Assembly (NCBI GenBank): GCA_002751075.1
Contig: NAOQ01000133.1
Coordinates: 90,476 to 107,512, forward strand
Length of the DNA stretch: 17,037 nucleotides
DNA from: Ichthyophonus hoferi
Lineage: Eukaryota > Opisthokonta > Ichthyosporea > Ichthyophonida > Ichthyophonidae
Direction: 5' to 3'
The translations under genes were made by a program, and so were the position numbers. The notes below the pieces were generated by a model. The model had not been told where the DNA came from. It saw only the letters and a program-made list of their open reading frames with translations, and searched no databases. This document shows positions 6,741-15,560 of the stretch, in pieces (the stretch's first letter is position 1; the number at the start of each line of letters is the position of its first letter).

Positions 6741-9640
6741 CTGATTGGTTGGGTAATAAAGAGTAGGAGGTCTAAGTATATTTGCATCGGCTCACATACA
6801 TTCATAGTTGATTCTAAATCAGTTTGTATCCGGCAATATTTAAAATAACACCATCTATCCTAAATTCAGACCAGAAAAAGAGAAACGAGAGAGAAGTAAG
6901 AAAGAAGACCAAGGGGAAAATGACCATGACGGTATGAATAATAATCGTAATAGTAATAATCAAACCAAGAGTAACAACAATCACAATATGTTCCAAATGC
7001 CAGAATAGCCTATACAGTCTCATCCAATCAGAAGGCATACCTGTAGTCTATCCTTAGCATCCTGTAGGGCATTTATAATTTTTTTATTGTCCTCCTGTAG
7101 AGATTGCATTTCCTGCTGCCAGCTAGAAACTTTTTCTGCTGTTTTTGTTGCCTGATCCTTCAATGTGGCATTCTGAGTGGTCGATAAAGGCAATACGTAA
7201 ATCGTAAGATTAGAAAGACCGCCATACCTATGTGGACACAGCATGTACTTAAGAATAATAATGCAAAATACAAATATATCTACATAGAATTCTAATGAGC
7301 ATTTACAGAAATTTTTTCAAAAACCCAAAATGAAAATGGATGGAAATAAATGAAAAATACTGTACATAAAAAACCATTACAGTTTTCGGTTTAATGATCT
7401 GTATTGACTAATACCATACAACACTGTTTTATTTAACTGTTCTGAATTAATTGGGAAAATGTTATAAATTGCTTGAAAAGGGATTTTCATGTATTTCAAA
7501 ACATAGCACTGTAGTGAAGATATTATATAAGGAGAGAGTTGGATCAAGAAAGAAAGACATCAAATGGAAAGAAAACAGAAACAAATAATAAGCTTAATAA
7601 TCATAATGCAAATAGGTGATAAGGATAAGAAGGATAGTCAGGCCAAAGAAAGGAAAGCAAACAGAAACAAAAGAGAGAGAGAAGGAATACTATTACTAAC
7701 CTCTATTCTCAACCATGAAATCTCTTCTCTATACTCATCCAACTCCTCTTGATTCGCCGACTTAGTGGAGCTCTATAATTGGAAGAATCATTCGCATTAG
7801 TTAATATGACTAGAGGATACCCTAGGCCCAATACATAAGTAGAGTTAGTTTATTCTCACGCTATATATTTAGAATTACATGCCTACCTGCCTTCTTGATA
7901 TTTTTCTTTATAAAATTATGTGTTTTCGAACAAAAAAAAGTACCAGATTATGTGATCAAAACTCAATATTACATTAAGAGTGTTAGTGTATAGAAAAGGT
8001 TGCTAGATTGATCAGAAATAATAAAAGCCGTGATAGGCACAATCACAAGTCACGTCTAGTCCTAATGATTAATAATTTACCATTGATACTTGATTCCGCA
8101 TTGAGCATGATGGGTTCGCTGGTAGTGATTGGAATTTACCAAAATCCGAAGTGGGAACAGACAGTTCAGTTGGCTGCTGTGGTAGGTGAAAGAGAGAAAG
8201 AGAAAAAGAAAGCCAAGAAATGTAAAGAAATATGATGTTAGGATGCCTAGAATTACATACTAGGTCCATTGCCTATATAAAAAGTGATGCAAGTAAGTAT
8301 TAAATAACAATATTTTTATTGGGAGAAGGTGGACTAGTGCAAAATACATAATGCTGCTGCTAAGTATAAGCCAATCATAAAGGAGTATGTGACGCTATTT
8401 TAAGAAGACAGGATATAACTATGTTATTAAGAAGAATGAAAATAGTAAGAATATATTATGAGATAGATTTGGGTGTATACAAATAAGATAAGAAGCGATT
8501 GAGTAACTAATAAAAACCAAGATATTTTAAATAAATTCAACAAATTAGAGAAGCTATTATGCAATCATATGGTCCTTCATTGGCTTATAGCAAGCTTATC
8601 ATACCTTGTCTGATTTATTAAGAGCTTCACCAGAAATACATATTTGTTAATATTTTGTACAGAACTTTATAACATTTCATTTTCTATCAGCCAAACGTCA
8701 AAAATATTGTTTGCAGCTAGGAAATTATGTAGTTAGAATGTTATCCCGTTGACCTTTTCATGAAAATTGGAAACTGACTTATTAGACTTAAATAATTCTT
8801 TAGGTTGAGATGTGAGGACTACAAATGACTGAATAATGATCATAATACTCGCTGATTGGGTCTATGGAGATATAGGGGTAATTTTATTGCCTGACTTCAA
8901 CCATCAGGGGTATATATAAAAGGAATAAAATAGATAAAACAAACTACGGTTTCAAAATAAAGAGCCTGGAAATAACTAGGTATTGTATAGTGTTGGAAAT
9001 ATGTAGAGGTTGGTTTGGTCACTGTGACCTATATCTAATATCTAAATCAAATAAATATTTCTTTAAACATAGAGCATATGAATTAATTTGGATAAACTGT
9101 GATACACTATTCAGGGAGGGGAGGGGGGTCAATTGTGTTACAGTGAGGTGTTGGAAAAAAGGAACAAAAGAAATTTTTTAATTTTATTATTAAAATTAAG
9201 ATTTACTAGTAAGTGTTAAAATGGCTACAACGAGTAAATATGGTAATTTTTAATCTATTTAGCATACTAGATATATAATATCATAATTCTTTTTATCAAG
9301 TATCGTTAACAAAACTAAAGCATAAGATTAGCTCAAAGAAAAGAAAAAATGATTCATCCCTCTTTATTCAACTATCTTCACTAATGAAAGGATTGTTATA
9401 AAATCCTCATTAAAAGGCAAGAAGAAAATAGTAAACTGTTTATATAAAGTTTTTTGATAAAGGAGAGTAAAGTGGTGTATTTAAAATTAAAACTTAATAA
9501 TTTAAAAAAGCATTATAAAGACATGGCTATGCAGTAACTCACTAGGAAACTTACTTTCGGCACCAATGAAGGTGAAAGACTGGAGGGAGCATCATTTGAC
9601 ATATTTCTATTGGACTCTAGCCCGTCAATGTGCGCTTCTG
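6600..9640 (-). CDS. Split gene, C-terminal part: Ser/Pro linker plus coiled coil, Homer-like
   Basis: Five exons on the minus strand (9640-9555, 8176-8081, 7772-7701, 7172-7041, 6740-6600) each lie between AG and GT and join in phase 0 at all four junctions, giving about 174 residues and a TAG stop. Introns are 1378, 308, 528 and 300 bases. The first two exons encode a Ser/Pro/Asn-rich linker; the next three encode a coiled coil. A 30-residue stretch, W-x2-E-M-x2-L-x3-N-x-K-x3-AL-x9-WK, matches the spacing of the animal Homer coiled coil as I remember it, and the C-terminus (IAEL-x-EAL-x2-LA) resembles the end of Homer. Homer proteins are postsynaptic and calcium-signalling scaffolds with an N-terminal EVH1 domain and a C-terminal tetramerising coil. 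I did not find an EVH1 domain upstream, and the coil is shorter than in vertebrate Homer. The exon structure is firmer than the family name. Confidence 0.6.
7041..7172 (-). CDS. Coiled-coil exon, 44 aa
   Basis: Acceptor CGACCACTCAG, then 132 bases in phase 0, then donor CAG|GTATGC. The peptide starts NATLKDQATKTAEK and continues WQQEMQSLQEDNKKI, rich in Lys, Glu and Gln with hydrophobic residues at heptad spacing. This is the clearest coding exon of the gene and carries most of the Homer-like spacing. Confidence 0.75.
7566..7671 (+). repeat. 20-base direct repeat pair in a purine-rich intron
   Basis: Bases 7566-7585 and 7652-7671 (GGAAAG-AAACAGAAACAAA) match at 19 of 20 positions, 86 bases apart, inside the intron between the two coiled-coil exons. 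The surrounding 7546-7690 is purine-rich on the plus strand, that is pyrimidine-rich in the transcript. Confidence 0.7.
7701..7772 (-). CDS. Coiled-coil exon, 24 aa
   Basis: Acceptor TTCCAATTATAG, then 72 bases in phase 0, then donor GAG|GTTAGT. The peptide SSTKSANQEELDEYREE continues to WLRIE: a helix start leading into the coil. It joins the neighbouring exons in phase 0 on both sides. Confidence 0.65.
8081..8176 (-). CDS. Linker exon, 32 aa, with tandem acceptor
   Basis: A pyrimidine tract of about 35 bases (8181-8220 read on the minus strand) leads to CCACAGCAG, then 96 bases in phase 0 and donor ATG|GTAAAT. The peptide begins QPTELSVPTSDFGKFQ and is rich in Pro and Ser, as expected for a disordered linker. 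The doubled CAGCAG acceptor could add or drop one glutamine. Confidence 0.6.
8177..9554 (-). other. Longest intron of the coiled-coil gene
   Basis: The 1378 bases between the phase-0 donor at 9554 and the tandem acceptor at 8177 are AT-rich. They include a possible short exon-like piece ending GACAAG|GTATGA near 8598, which does not fit the phase of its neighbours, and a 63-codon plus-strand frame (8990-9181) without motifs. I see no nested gene. Confidence 0.5.
9114..9128 (+). other. G-run tract (GGG-A-GGGG-A-GGGGGG)
   Basis: Thirteen guanines in fifteen bases stand out in AT-rich DNA. Three runs are present and the last is six long, so a partial or two-tetrad G-quadruplex is conceivable, on the non-template strand of the minus-strand gene's intron. 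Confidence 0.5.
9555..9640 (-). CDS. Linker exon, about 28 aa, with tandem acceptor
   Basis: Acceptor CGACAACAG (again doubled, CAGCAG) leads to a frame reading EAHIDGLESNRNMSNDAP, then Ser/Pro-rich residues to VPK, with donor AAA|GTAAGT, a near-perfect consensus. It needs one base from the preceding exon and ends in phase 0, matching the next exon. The patch is richer in G+C than the DNA around it. Confidence 0.6.
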
Positions 9641-9862
9641 CTGTTGTCGTGGATCAACCAATAAACTGTGGGTCATGTCATATCTTAGCATATACTTGAA
9701 AGTGTATATGAGGCGCTATTTATCAAATTTTGATTTTAAACAGATCTAGGTTAAGTGTGTGCATAGTTTAAGTGATGGAAAACTAGCCAAACCATGCCAA
9801 GATATAGGTTTATATATGTATGTATGTATAATAAATAATTACTAACTTATACAGGTACATAC

Positions 9863-9918
9863 TTTTACATGTGTCCTTGTCCTCATGCATATATATTTCT
9901 ATAGCACCTAACTTGTGC
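9863..9918 (-). CDS. Candidate internal exon, uncertain
   Basis: Acceptor TTAAATACAG and donor AAAA|GTATGT bracket 56 bases reading HKLGAIEIYMHEDKDTCK. It ends in phase 1, which the exon at 9640 requires, but needs a phase-2 predecessor that I cannot place. The same frame stays open upstream to an ATG at 10016, where an AAG acceptor would give a longer phase-0 version with a hydrophobic segment. It may be spurious. Confidence 0.25.
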
Positions 9919-10056
9919 CTGTATTTAATAACAACTAATACGTTAACATAATAACTAGTGAAAATTAAACCACACATAAGTGTATTGCATGTAAGCATTT
10001 TACTTTTTGTTTCCATCTTTCATAATGTGTTTACATACACGACCTGATATATACGT

Positions 10057-10251
10057 GTGTATGTTTCTGTACTTGTGAAGACTTATAGATATCTATTCAA
10101 TTCGGTGCTTGTCTATGTGCATAAAGATCGTATACACGTATACGATAAATTATTTGTCTATAATGAAAATGAAACTGAAATTAATACTGGTCGTGGACCT
10201 ACGCTACGTTACCTTGGATTAATTATTAATCGTAAAGTCCAATTGAAGTAA
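10057..10251 (+). pseudogene. Short frame with a faint LINE reverse-transcriptase-like end
   Basis: A 64-codon plus-strand frame has ordinary amino-acid composition, unlike most chance frames here. Its last third reads TLRYLGLIINRKVQLK, recalling the Y-LG-x-I-x-R-x-L motif after the catalytic core of non-LTR reverse transcriptases. No YADD box or other RT motif is visible upstream, so the call rests on one short motif. If real it is a small LINE scrap opposite the split gene. Confidence 0.15.
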
Positions 10252-10315
10252 TTGGTGGATTAGTTAGTGGTCAATAAGGAATCTTGGGATGAAGTCGCGA
10301 TTAGTTATATGCTCA

Positions 10316-10440
10316 GTAACTGATATTATATTAAATTATGTTATGTTATGCTATGTTATTTATATTATAATATATTATGCTGTAGTATATTATGTTATCC
10401 TATCTCATATTAAACTCTGCTATATTATATTAGACTATCT
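10316..10440 (+). repeat. Degenerate pentanucleotide (TTATG/TTATA) repeat
   Basis: The tract alternates TTATG, TTATA and close variants with a period near five, interrupted by substitutions. It is a decayed simple-sequence array with no coding content. Confidence 0.7.
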
Positions 10441-10459
10441 TATAAGCTAATTAGGATAC

Positions 10460-10517
10460 CATTCCAGATATTGTGAGAGTTAAAAACACTGAATCTCCAT
10501 CTGAAGTCAACAAACCA
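10460..10517 (-). CDS. Candidate internal exon with two open frames
   Basis: Acceptor TTTCTGCAAAG and donor AATG|GTATCC bracket 58 bases. Joined directly to the exon ending at 11083, the frame reads GLLTSDGDSVFLTLTISGM and ends in phase 0. In another frame it reads WFVDFRWRFSVFNSHNIWN and ends in phase 1, which would fit the exon at 9640. The plus strand is also open here, so orientation is not certain. Confidence 0.3.
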
Positions 10518-10622
10518 CTTTGCAGAAACATCATACAATTGCCTGATATATGAGAGTTAATCTTGGTTTAATACCACTAATGTTAGCTACAAGGTTTAAT
10601 ACTGGCAATAGTTATATATTTT

Positions 10623-10665
10623 CCATATAAATTGTAGACAGCAAGATGCCATTTCATTTATATGG
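10623..10665. other. Perfect 10-bp inverted repeat
   Basis: CCATATAAAT at 10623-10632 and ATTTATATGG at 10656-10665 are exact reverse complements separated by 23 bases. The arms carry a TATA-like string. No element ends or target duplications are apparent. Confidence 0.6.
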
Positions 10666-11082
10666 AGTGCAATTATTATTGTGTAAATTAGCAACCATAG
10701 TCGCCTATATATATGGTGGTTCAAATTTACTATAGTCTTCGAGTATTAAGTCAATGTTGTAACATTTACAGAGAAGAGCGTTGTTATAGGTAGATATCGA
10801 TGAATTATCATATGACTAAGTGGAGTATTATAAGCAGCTTGGCATAATACCATTGACAGATTCAATACATTGAGACTTGATTAAGTAACTTCAAACTTTA
10901 TGTATACATACATAAAAATAAATACTAAACAAATTGCAAAAGAAACAAAAAAGAAAGAAAAATAATCTTGGCTTTATAAGCTTACAGGCTGGGATTCAGG
11001 AAATAATTGTAGGTGTCTTCCACTCATGTTGAATGAGAACTACCCTGGTACTCGAGGAATTATCTCCAATAGTCGCTCTTAC

Positions 11083-11250
11083 CAAAAATCCAACTCAGGA
11101 AAAATTAAACTCAGTGGCCCTTCCTTAGCTTTCCGGTTATCAAATGTGAGAAACTTCAGTTTCCACCAATTTGCGATTTCCCTGTGAACACATAAAAGTT
11201 TTATAAATTGTCCTCCACCTACTAGCTTCCATAGTAGGAGGCAGTGCCAT
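11083..11250 (-). CDS. Candidate first two exons of a minus-strand gene
   Basis: Exon two (11181-11083) has a good acceptor (ATGTGTTCACAG), a donor TTTTTG|GTAAGAG and 32 full codons reading EIANWWKLKFLTFD... to FPELDF. An ATG at 11250 opens MALPPTMEAS and, with donor AG|GTGGAG at 11219, joins in phase to exon two. That leaves an intron of only 37 bases with a weak donor. A TTTAAAAG string lies about 30 bases upstream of the ATG. I recognise no domain, and it is not EVH1. A 74-codon frame is also open on the plus strand over 10964-11188, so the strand is not certain. It may start the coiled-coil gene or be separate. Confidence 0.35.
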
Positions 11251-12244
11251 AGAAGTTCATGTTATAGTTTGTCTTTTAAATGTTATGGAAATGAAGTTTG
11301 TACAATAGGTGGATGACAGATTGATTTTAGATTTAAGGACTTCACAGATCGCCAAGATTATGCTATTCATGGGTACCACGTAGTTAGGCGATTTCTTACA
11401 AGCATCTACAACTACATGTGGTTCAAGCAAATCCTTGGGCCAAAAAAGCTCCATGGATCTAATTAACATGATTATTGAATATATATTAGCTTCTCGGAAA
11501 ACATTTGTAAGATCATATATATTAATGTAATTAGGGGATTATGGTATATATTAAATAAGGCAGCACATCACATAATTACACCTGCTAGATATTTTCAACC
11601 AACAACAATCCTTTTTATGAAGAGTTCTAGTTTGGTAGATGATTCTATTCATTGGATTTCTATCTCCATATCCATGTAACCGCAGACCATAGCTTTTAAT
11701 TTAAATAATAAACTAATTTGGCTCCATAAGAGCCTGTGTGGCCATATTTAGGTATATGACGTCAGTTATTGTTATTAGTTCCATAATGGACAAAAAGAGC
11801 ATTGGTCATCCAGTACCACAAGACACTACCCTTGCTGGCACGTTGCTTGCATGGATTATTATTCATAAGAGTTTTTGAAAAGTTTTATCATTTATATAAA
11901 TAAATGCTCAAATACTAGTGCGAAAACCTATAAAGAGACCAAAAGATACACATCTCAACGGTCGAAAAACAATAATAAAACCAGGTGTATAGGATGCAAT
12001 AAGCACTGTAAGTGATTTACATAGCTTCACTTAGAGACCAGTAAATACCCAAACAAGCATTAAATGCTTTGATGTCATTCATAGTGATTCCAATTTATTT
12101 TTAAAATCACATAGTTAGCTTTTACATTTGTTTCATATTCAAATCCCTAAGCCATAATGAAAATAAGAGTGGTTAGTTCTTTGCTGAAATATTTTTATTT
12201 CCTTAGTTCATACAAAATAATTTGCATCAATTTATGTTCTATAG
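11251..12244. other. AT-rich stretch, only weak exon-like frames
   Basis: A 70-codon minus frame (11257-11469) contains a donor-like GTAAGA after its first third but no recognisable domain. At 11786-11878 a 30-codon plus frame and a minus frame overlap in a slightly G+C-richer patch; neither could be tied to a gene. Nothing else is evident. Confidence 0.4.
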
Positions 12245-12326
12245 TATATTGAACAACAGTATGCTCCAGACTAGGTCAATATCAACCCGTATTATAGTTG
12301 GCATTTTATCTATATTGAACAACAGT
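12245..12326 (+). repeat. 16-base perfect direct repeat, 66 bases apart
   Basis: TATATTGAACAACAGT occurs at 12245-12260 and again at 12311-12326. The 50 bases between are unrelated to the flanks, so this could mark a small local duplication or an insertion flanked by repeated sequence. Confidence 0.7.
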
Positions 12327-14526
12327 TGACAATTATAAAAAGAGAATCAAGGTAAAAACAAAGATTTTTTATACTATTAAAGTAGTTTATCATAAATAAA
12401 TTAGCTAACAACTTAACATATATCAAGAATAACTGGAAATGTTTTGACAAAACGTTTTATATTTAATTACATTTTATAGTATACGGCCACGGTCATGCTT
12501 CTTACATTTTACTTGGAAATAAATGGCTCAGATGGCCTAGCTGGTTCAGGTCGATGGTAACTTAAAGTAACAGTATTATCTTAATCACCATTACCTCTTT
12601 TTATTATAGCAGACACATACTAATCTGTGTTAATATATACCCTACATACCAAAAAAAAGTTATTTTGACCTTTTCTATGACTAGAAAATATCACCATTAT
12701 TCTCAGCTCTTTCAGCAGTAGACTTTCCTGCCTTCTAAACTATGCCTGTTCTTCTTGTATCCTACACTTGTTAGTGCATGACACAACATTGCGTAAATTT
12801 TTTGTTTTTGTTCACAATTAGCTCTCTTACGATGTATTATTGAATCTTTTTTTCCATTCATCTATAACTATAAATCAACAGAATAACTAATGTGTTTTTC
12901 TCTTTTTTACTAATTCTACCCAACTCACAAATTGAATCATTCAGGACGTAGAGTCATTCAGGACGTATTGAGTTTGGATCTAGATGATTGTTAATTCAAC
13001 CCAATTAGAATTTGGACTAATTTTATCAGGACATACCAGTTCAGTACTACTATTTGTATTAATAGCAATTCTTTATCGCCAATCAATTGAATTAACTGGT
13101 ATTATACTTAATTAGGTTAGAGTTCGTAAATCAAGATTTTCTCGAACATATCTCGTGGCAATTACATCGAGCAATTTGAATAATTCGGGTTTAATTAACT
13201 AGTCGGCTTAAATCCGTGTAAGTAGAATTTCCTTCCCTTTAATAGTAATATAAACATAAATGGCTTTTATTCTATCATCTCGAGCCATAAGTTTTGGACG
13301 AGAACCTACGCACGTTATATTTTAGCAAATGATGCATGACTAATTGTTTTGCCAATCGCCTACAAATTACTATCACAAGTCAATAAATAACAATTTTTTT
13401 TTAAAATGAATGGCACCGTTTCAGGATATATACAATATCTGTGTCTCATCTTTTGTCTGCAAAATTTACGTAAGTCCCATACTGGGGACTCCATTTGGAG
13501 AGCCGATCAGCCTTGATATGCATTTTAAACTTTATGCTAGAAATAAGTAGACAGGCTTGGTCCTTGTGACCTTTACCCATTTATAATTGAGATAATACCA
13601 AACTGAAGGGTTTTTTAACGTGTATTCTTGCGTACACCGCGTGCAGATAGGCTAAGACACGATTTATTATTAAATAAATCAGTAGAAGTTGAGGACCAGA
13701 CGCAAAGGTTAATATGACTAGAAGAGCACAATTAATGATAATTGCAAATAATATTAAATGATCATAGATACATAAAACAACTTATAAATAAAATAAATAT
13801 TTCTTTTTTGCAACACTTAATCAAATACAGTAATATATACAATGTAGATCAAATAGTGACAGCCATAAGTAATTGATGCTGTGGTGTAAATTGGCCATTA
13901 ATTGGTCTACATACGGTGTATTGTATCTTAGGCATAAGTATAAAGGTCTCTATCTGCCACAAGACCAACACATGATTTTGCTATGAGATTGAATACAATC
14001 GTTAATTTTCATTTTGATTATCTACCTGTAATTCTCAGCTTCCATTTAAGATAGAATAGCTCATAGTCATTACTCACCCAAAGGGTATAGTAAACTCATC
14101 CAAATTATATTTAAACTTATGACATTATAACCAAAAATTTCAATTGGAAATCGGGATTACAAGGAATTGCATGAACACGAAGATTTTCAATCACAAATCA
14201 CTTGATCATTTGACCTCATACGTCTTAAGATTTCAATAATTCTGAAGTGCCAAGAGCAGCTAAAATAAGGACTAAAATTGTACTTCAGCAAGACATGTAT
14301 CATAACTATACATACTATAAGGCCTGGTTTTCTACACATAAACAAGTTAAAAGATTTGAGTGTTACCTTAATGCCTTTATTGGGAAAATTGTTATTAGTA
14401 GTGCTCTTATATGTAAGATGAATTAAGTCATTAATCAATCAGGAATTAGTTCTAACGTATAGTACATAGAAAATTCTTATATTCCGGATTAAACATTTGG
14501 CTTGCTAATCGTTTTAAGTGTAAAAG
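12327..14526. other. Long AT-rich stretch without an accepted gene
   Basis: Contents noted: a coiled-coil-like minus frame near 12680-12760 interrupted by a stop; a minus piece near 12510-12560 bounded by AAG and GTAAAA; and overlapping small frames on both strands at 13420-13580, including 44 codons on the minus strand (13580-13446). A 14-base direct repeat lies at 12937-12967. An 83-codon minus frame at 14187-14438 lacks motifs. None is supported enough to call. Confidence 0.4.
12937..12967 (+). repeat. 14-base direct repeat (TCATTCAGGACGTA x2)
   Basis: TCATTCAGGACGTA occurs at 12937-12950 and 12954-12967 with three bases between; a partial third copy (TCAGGACATA) lies near 13027. This is a short tandem duplication in non-coding DNA. 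Confidence 0.75.
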
Positions 14527-14628
14527 AAAGCTAGCAGTGCTAGCGTTCTTGAATTGGTGACAGCAGCAATTCGTATCTCAGACGAAGATTTCAAAGTAGA
14601 TAGGACCGATCGTAAAGATTCTTATTGA
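14527..14628 (+). CDS. Candidate terminal exon, unrecognised
   Basis: After GCTAATC and an AG at 14525-14526, a frame of 33 codons runs to TGA and reads KASSASVLELVTAAIRISDE, then DFKVDRTDRKDSY. The composition is protein-like and the patch is richer in G+C than its flanks. It contains the palindromic pair GCTAGC-AGT-GCTAGC (14530-14544). No upstream exon was found, so the gene it would end is unknown. Confidence 0.25.
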   Translation, partial: KASSASVLELVTAAIRISDEDFKVDRTDRKDSY

Positions 14629-15376
14629 CTAATACAATTCACAGAAGATCACTGAGGCCCACTAGAATTATCTTATCTTGTCTCAATATTCTAATGTTAT
14701 TATGTCCTCATTTGAATGGCTCTTTGGCTAATTTTCTCATTAGTGTAAATGCCTGCATTCTATGTATGGACAAATCAATTTACCTGGTTGGCTAAGAGTG
14801 CTATTCAATCCAATCAACTAATATTGGACCAATCGTTTAATGATGCGCTTGTTACCAGAACTTCGGCCGAACTACGTGTTCATTTTGAGCAACGGTCTTG
14901 CAACATATATGTACTATATATATGATTATTCATTCCTGATTAATTCAGGCCCTACTTCATCATTTTTATAGTAATGCACTAATAATACCATGTTTCTACT
15001 GATCTAATAAAATGCCACATCATATCATATTATCATATCATTGAATCAAAATATGCCCAATGACTAATTGACTGATATCTATATAATCTCTGATTGGTTT
15101 TGTGTTTTTAGCGCGAGTTATTTCTATGAATCGATTGAATTGTCAACCTTTGTAACAAGCTCCGAGTCAATAAGAACATAGATTATTATTCCGAAAGATT
15201 TCCTATCAAATTTAACTAGGAAGAACGTATTTTTTCTATAGTAATGAAAGAAAATAAAATAACAAGAAATAATAAAAAAATGTAGGAAATAGCTAGTAGA
15301 GACAGGAGCGTTCCTGTGACTTATATTCGTTTCGAAGAAGTGTCAGAATCCAAATATTATCTTAAGTAGTAATTAG
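14629..15376. other. AT-rich stretch, no gene seen
   Basis: CCAAT/ATTGG motifs occur near 14806, 14822, 15058 and 15091, and a short ATCAT-type simple repeat lies near 15015-15042. No coding frame of interest was found. Confidence 0.5.
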
Positions 15377-15398
15377 TTTATTCTGGACGCTCAATCTG

Positions 15399-15560
15399 TA
15401 AGAGTTGTACGGGCGACCCATCCCGACTCAGATCAAGTTGTAAGATTGCAACCGCCGACTCGGTTTTATCCGTGTCATGCAGTAAAGATTGAACTGCTGA
15501 CCCAGTTTGATCCGGGTCATGCAGTGAGACTGAAACAGCTAAACCAGTGTGTTAATCAGT
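15399..15560 (+). repeat. Diverged 42-base minisatellite, about 3.8 units
   Basis: Units begin at 15399, 15441, 15483 and 15525, each opening TAAG/TAAAG/TGAG and, in the middle two, closing TCATGCAG. The tract is much richer in G+C than its surroundings. One plus-strand frame (15377-15598) stays open through all units, so each would encode a 14-residue peptide (for example VKIELLTQFDPGHA). There is no ATG. The array stops about where a putative copia LTR begins, so it may belong to a mobile element's flank. Confidence 0.75.

Noticed and set aside
6814-7038. 74-codon minus frame rich in Ile, Val and Thr
   Set aside because: It lies in the intron between two well-supported exons and reflects AAT/AAC-type simple sequence.
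8590-8680. Exon-like piece ending GACAAG|GTATGA on the minus strand
   Set aside because: No acceptor gives a frame compatible with the phase-0 join between the exons at 9555 and 8176, which fit each other without it.
12528-12556. tRNA A-box-like sequence (TGGCTCAGATGG, TGGCCTAGCTGG)
   Set aside because: No matching B box, acceptor stem or cloverleaf could be drawn; a short tRNA-derived SINE head is possible but unsupported.
13446-13580. 44-codon minus frame and a signal-peptide-like plus frame ending at a GTAAGT donor
   Set aside because: They overlap on opposite strands in the same patch and neither connects to another exon.
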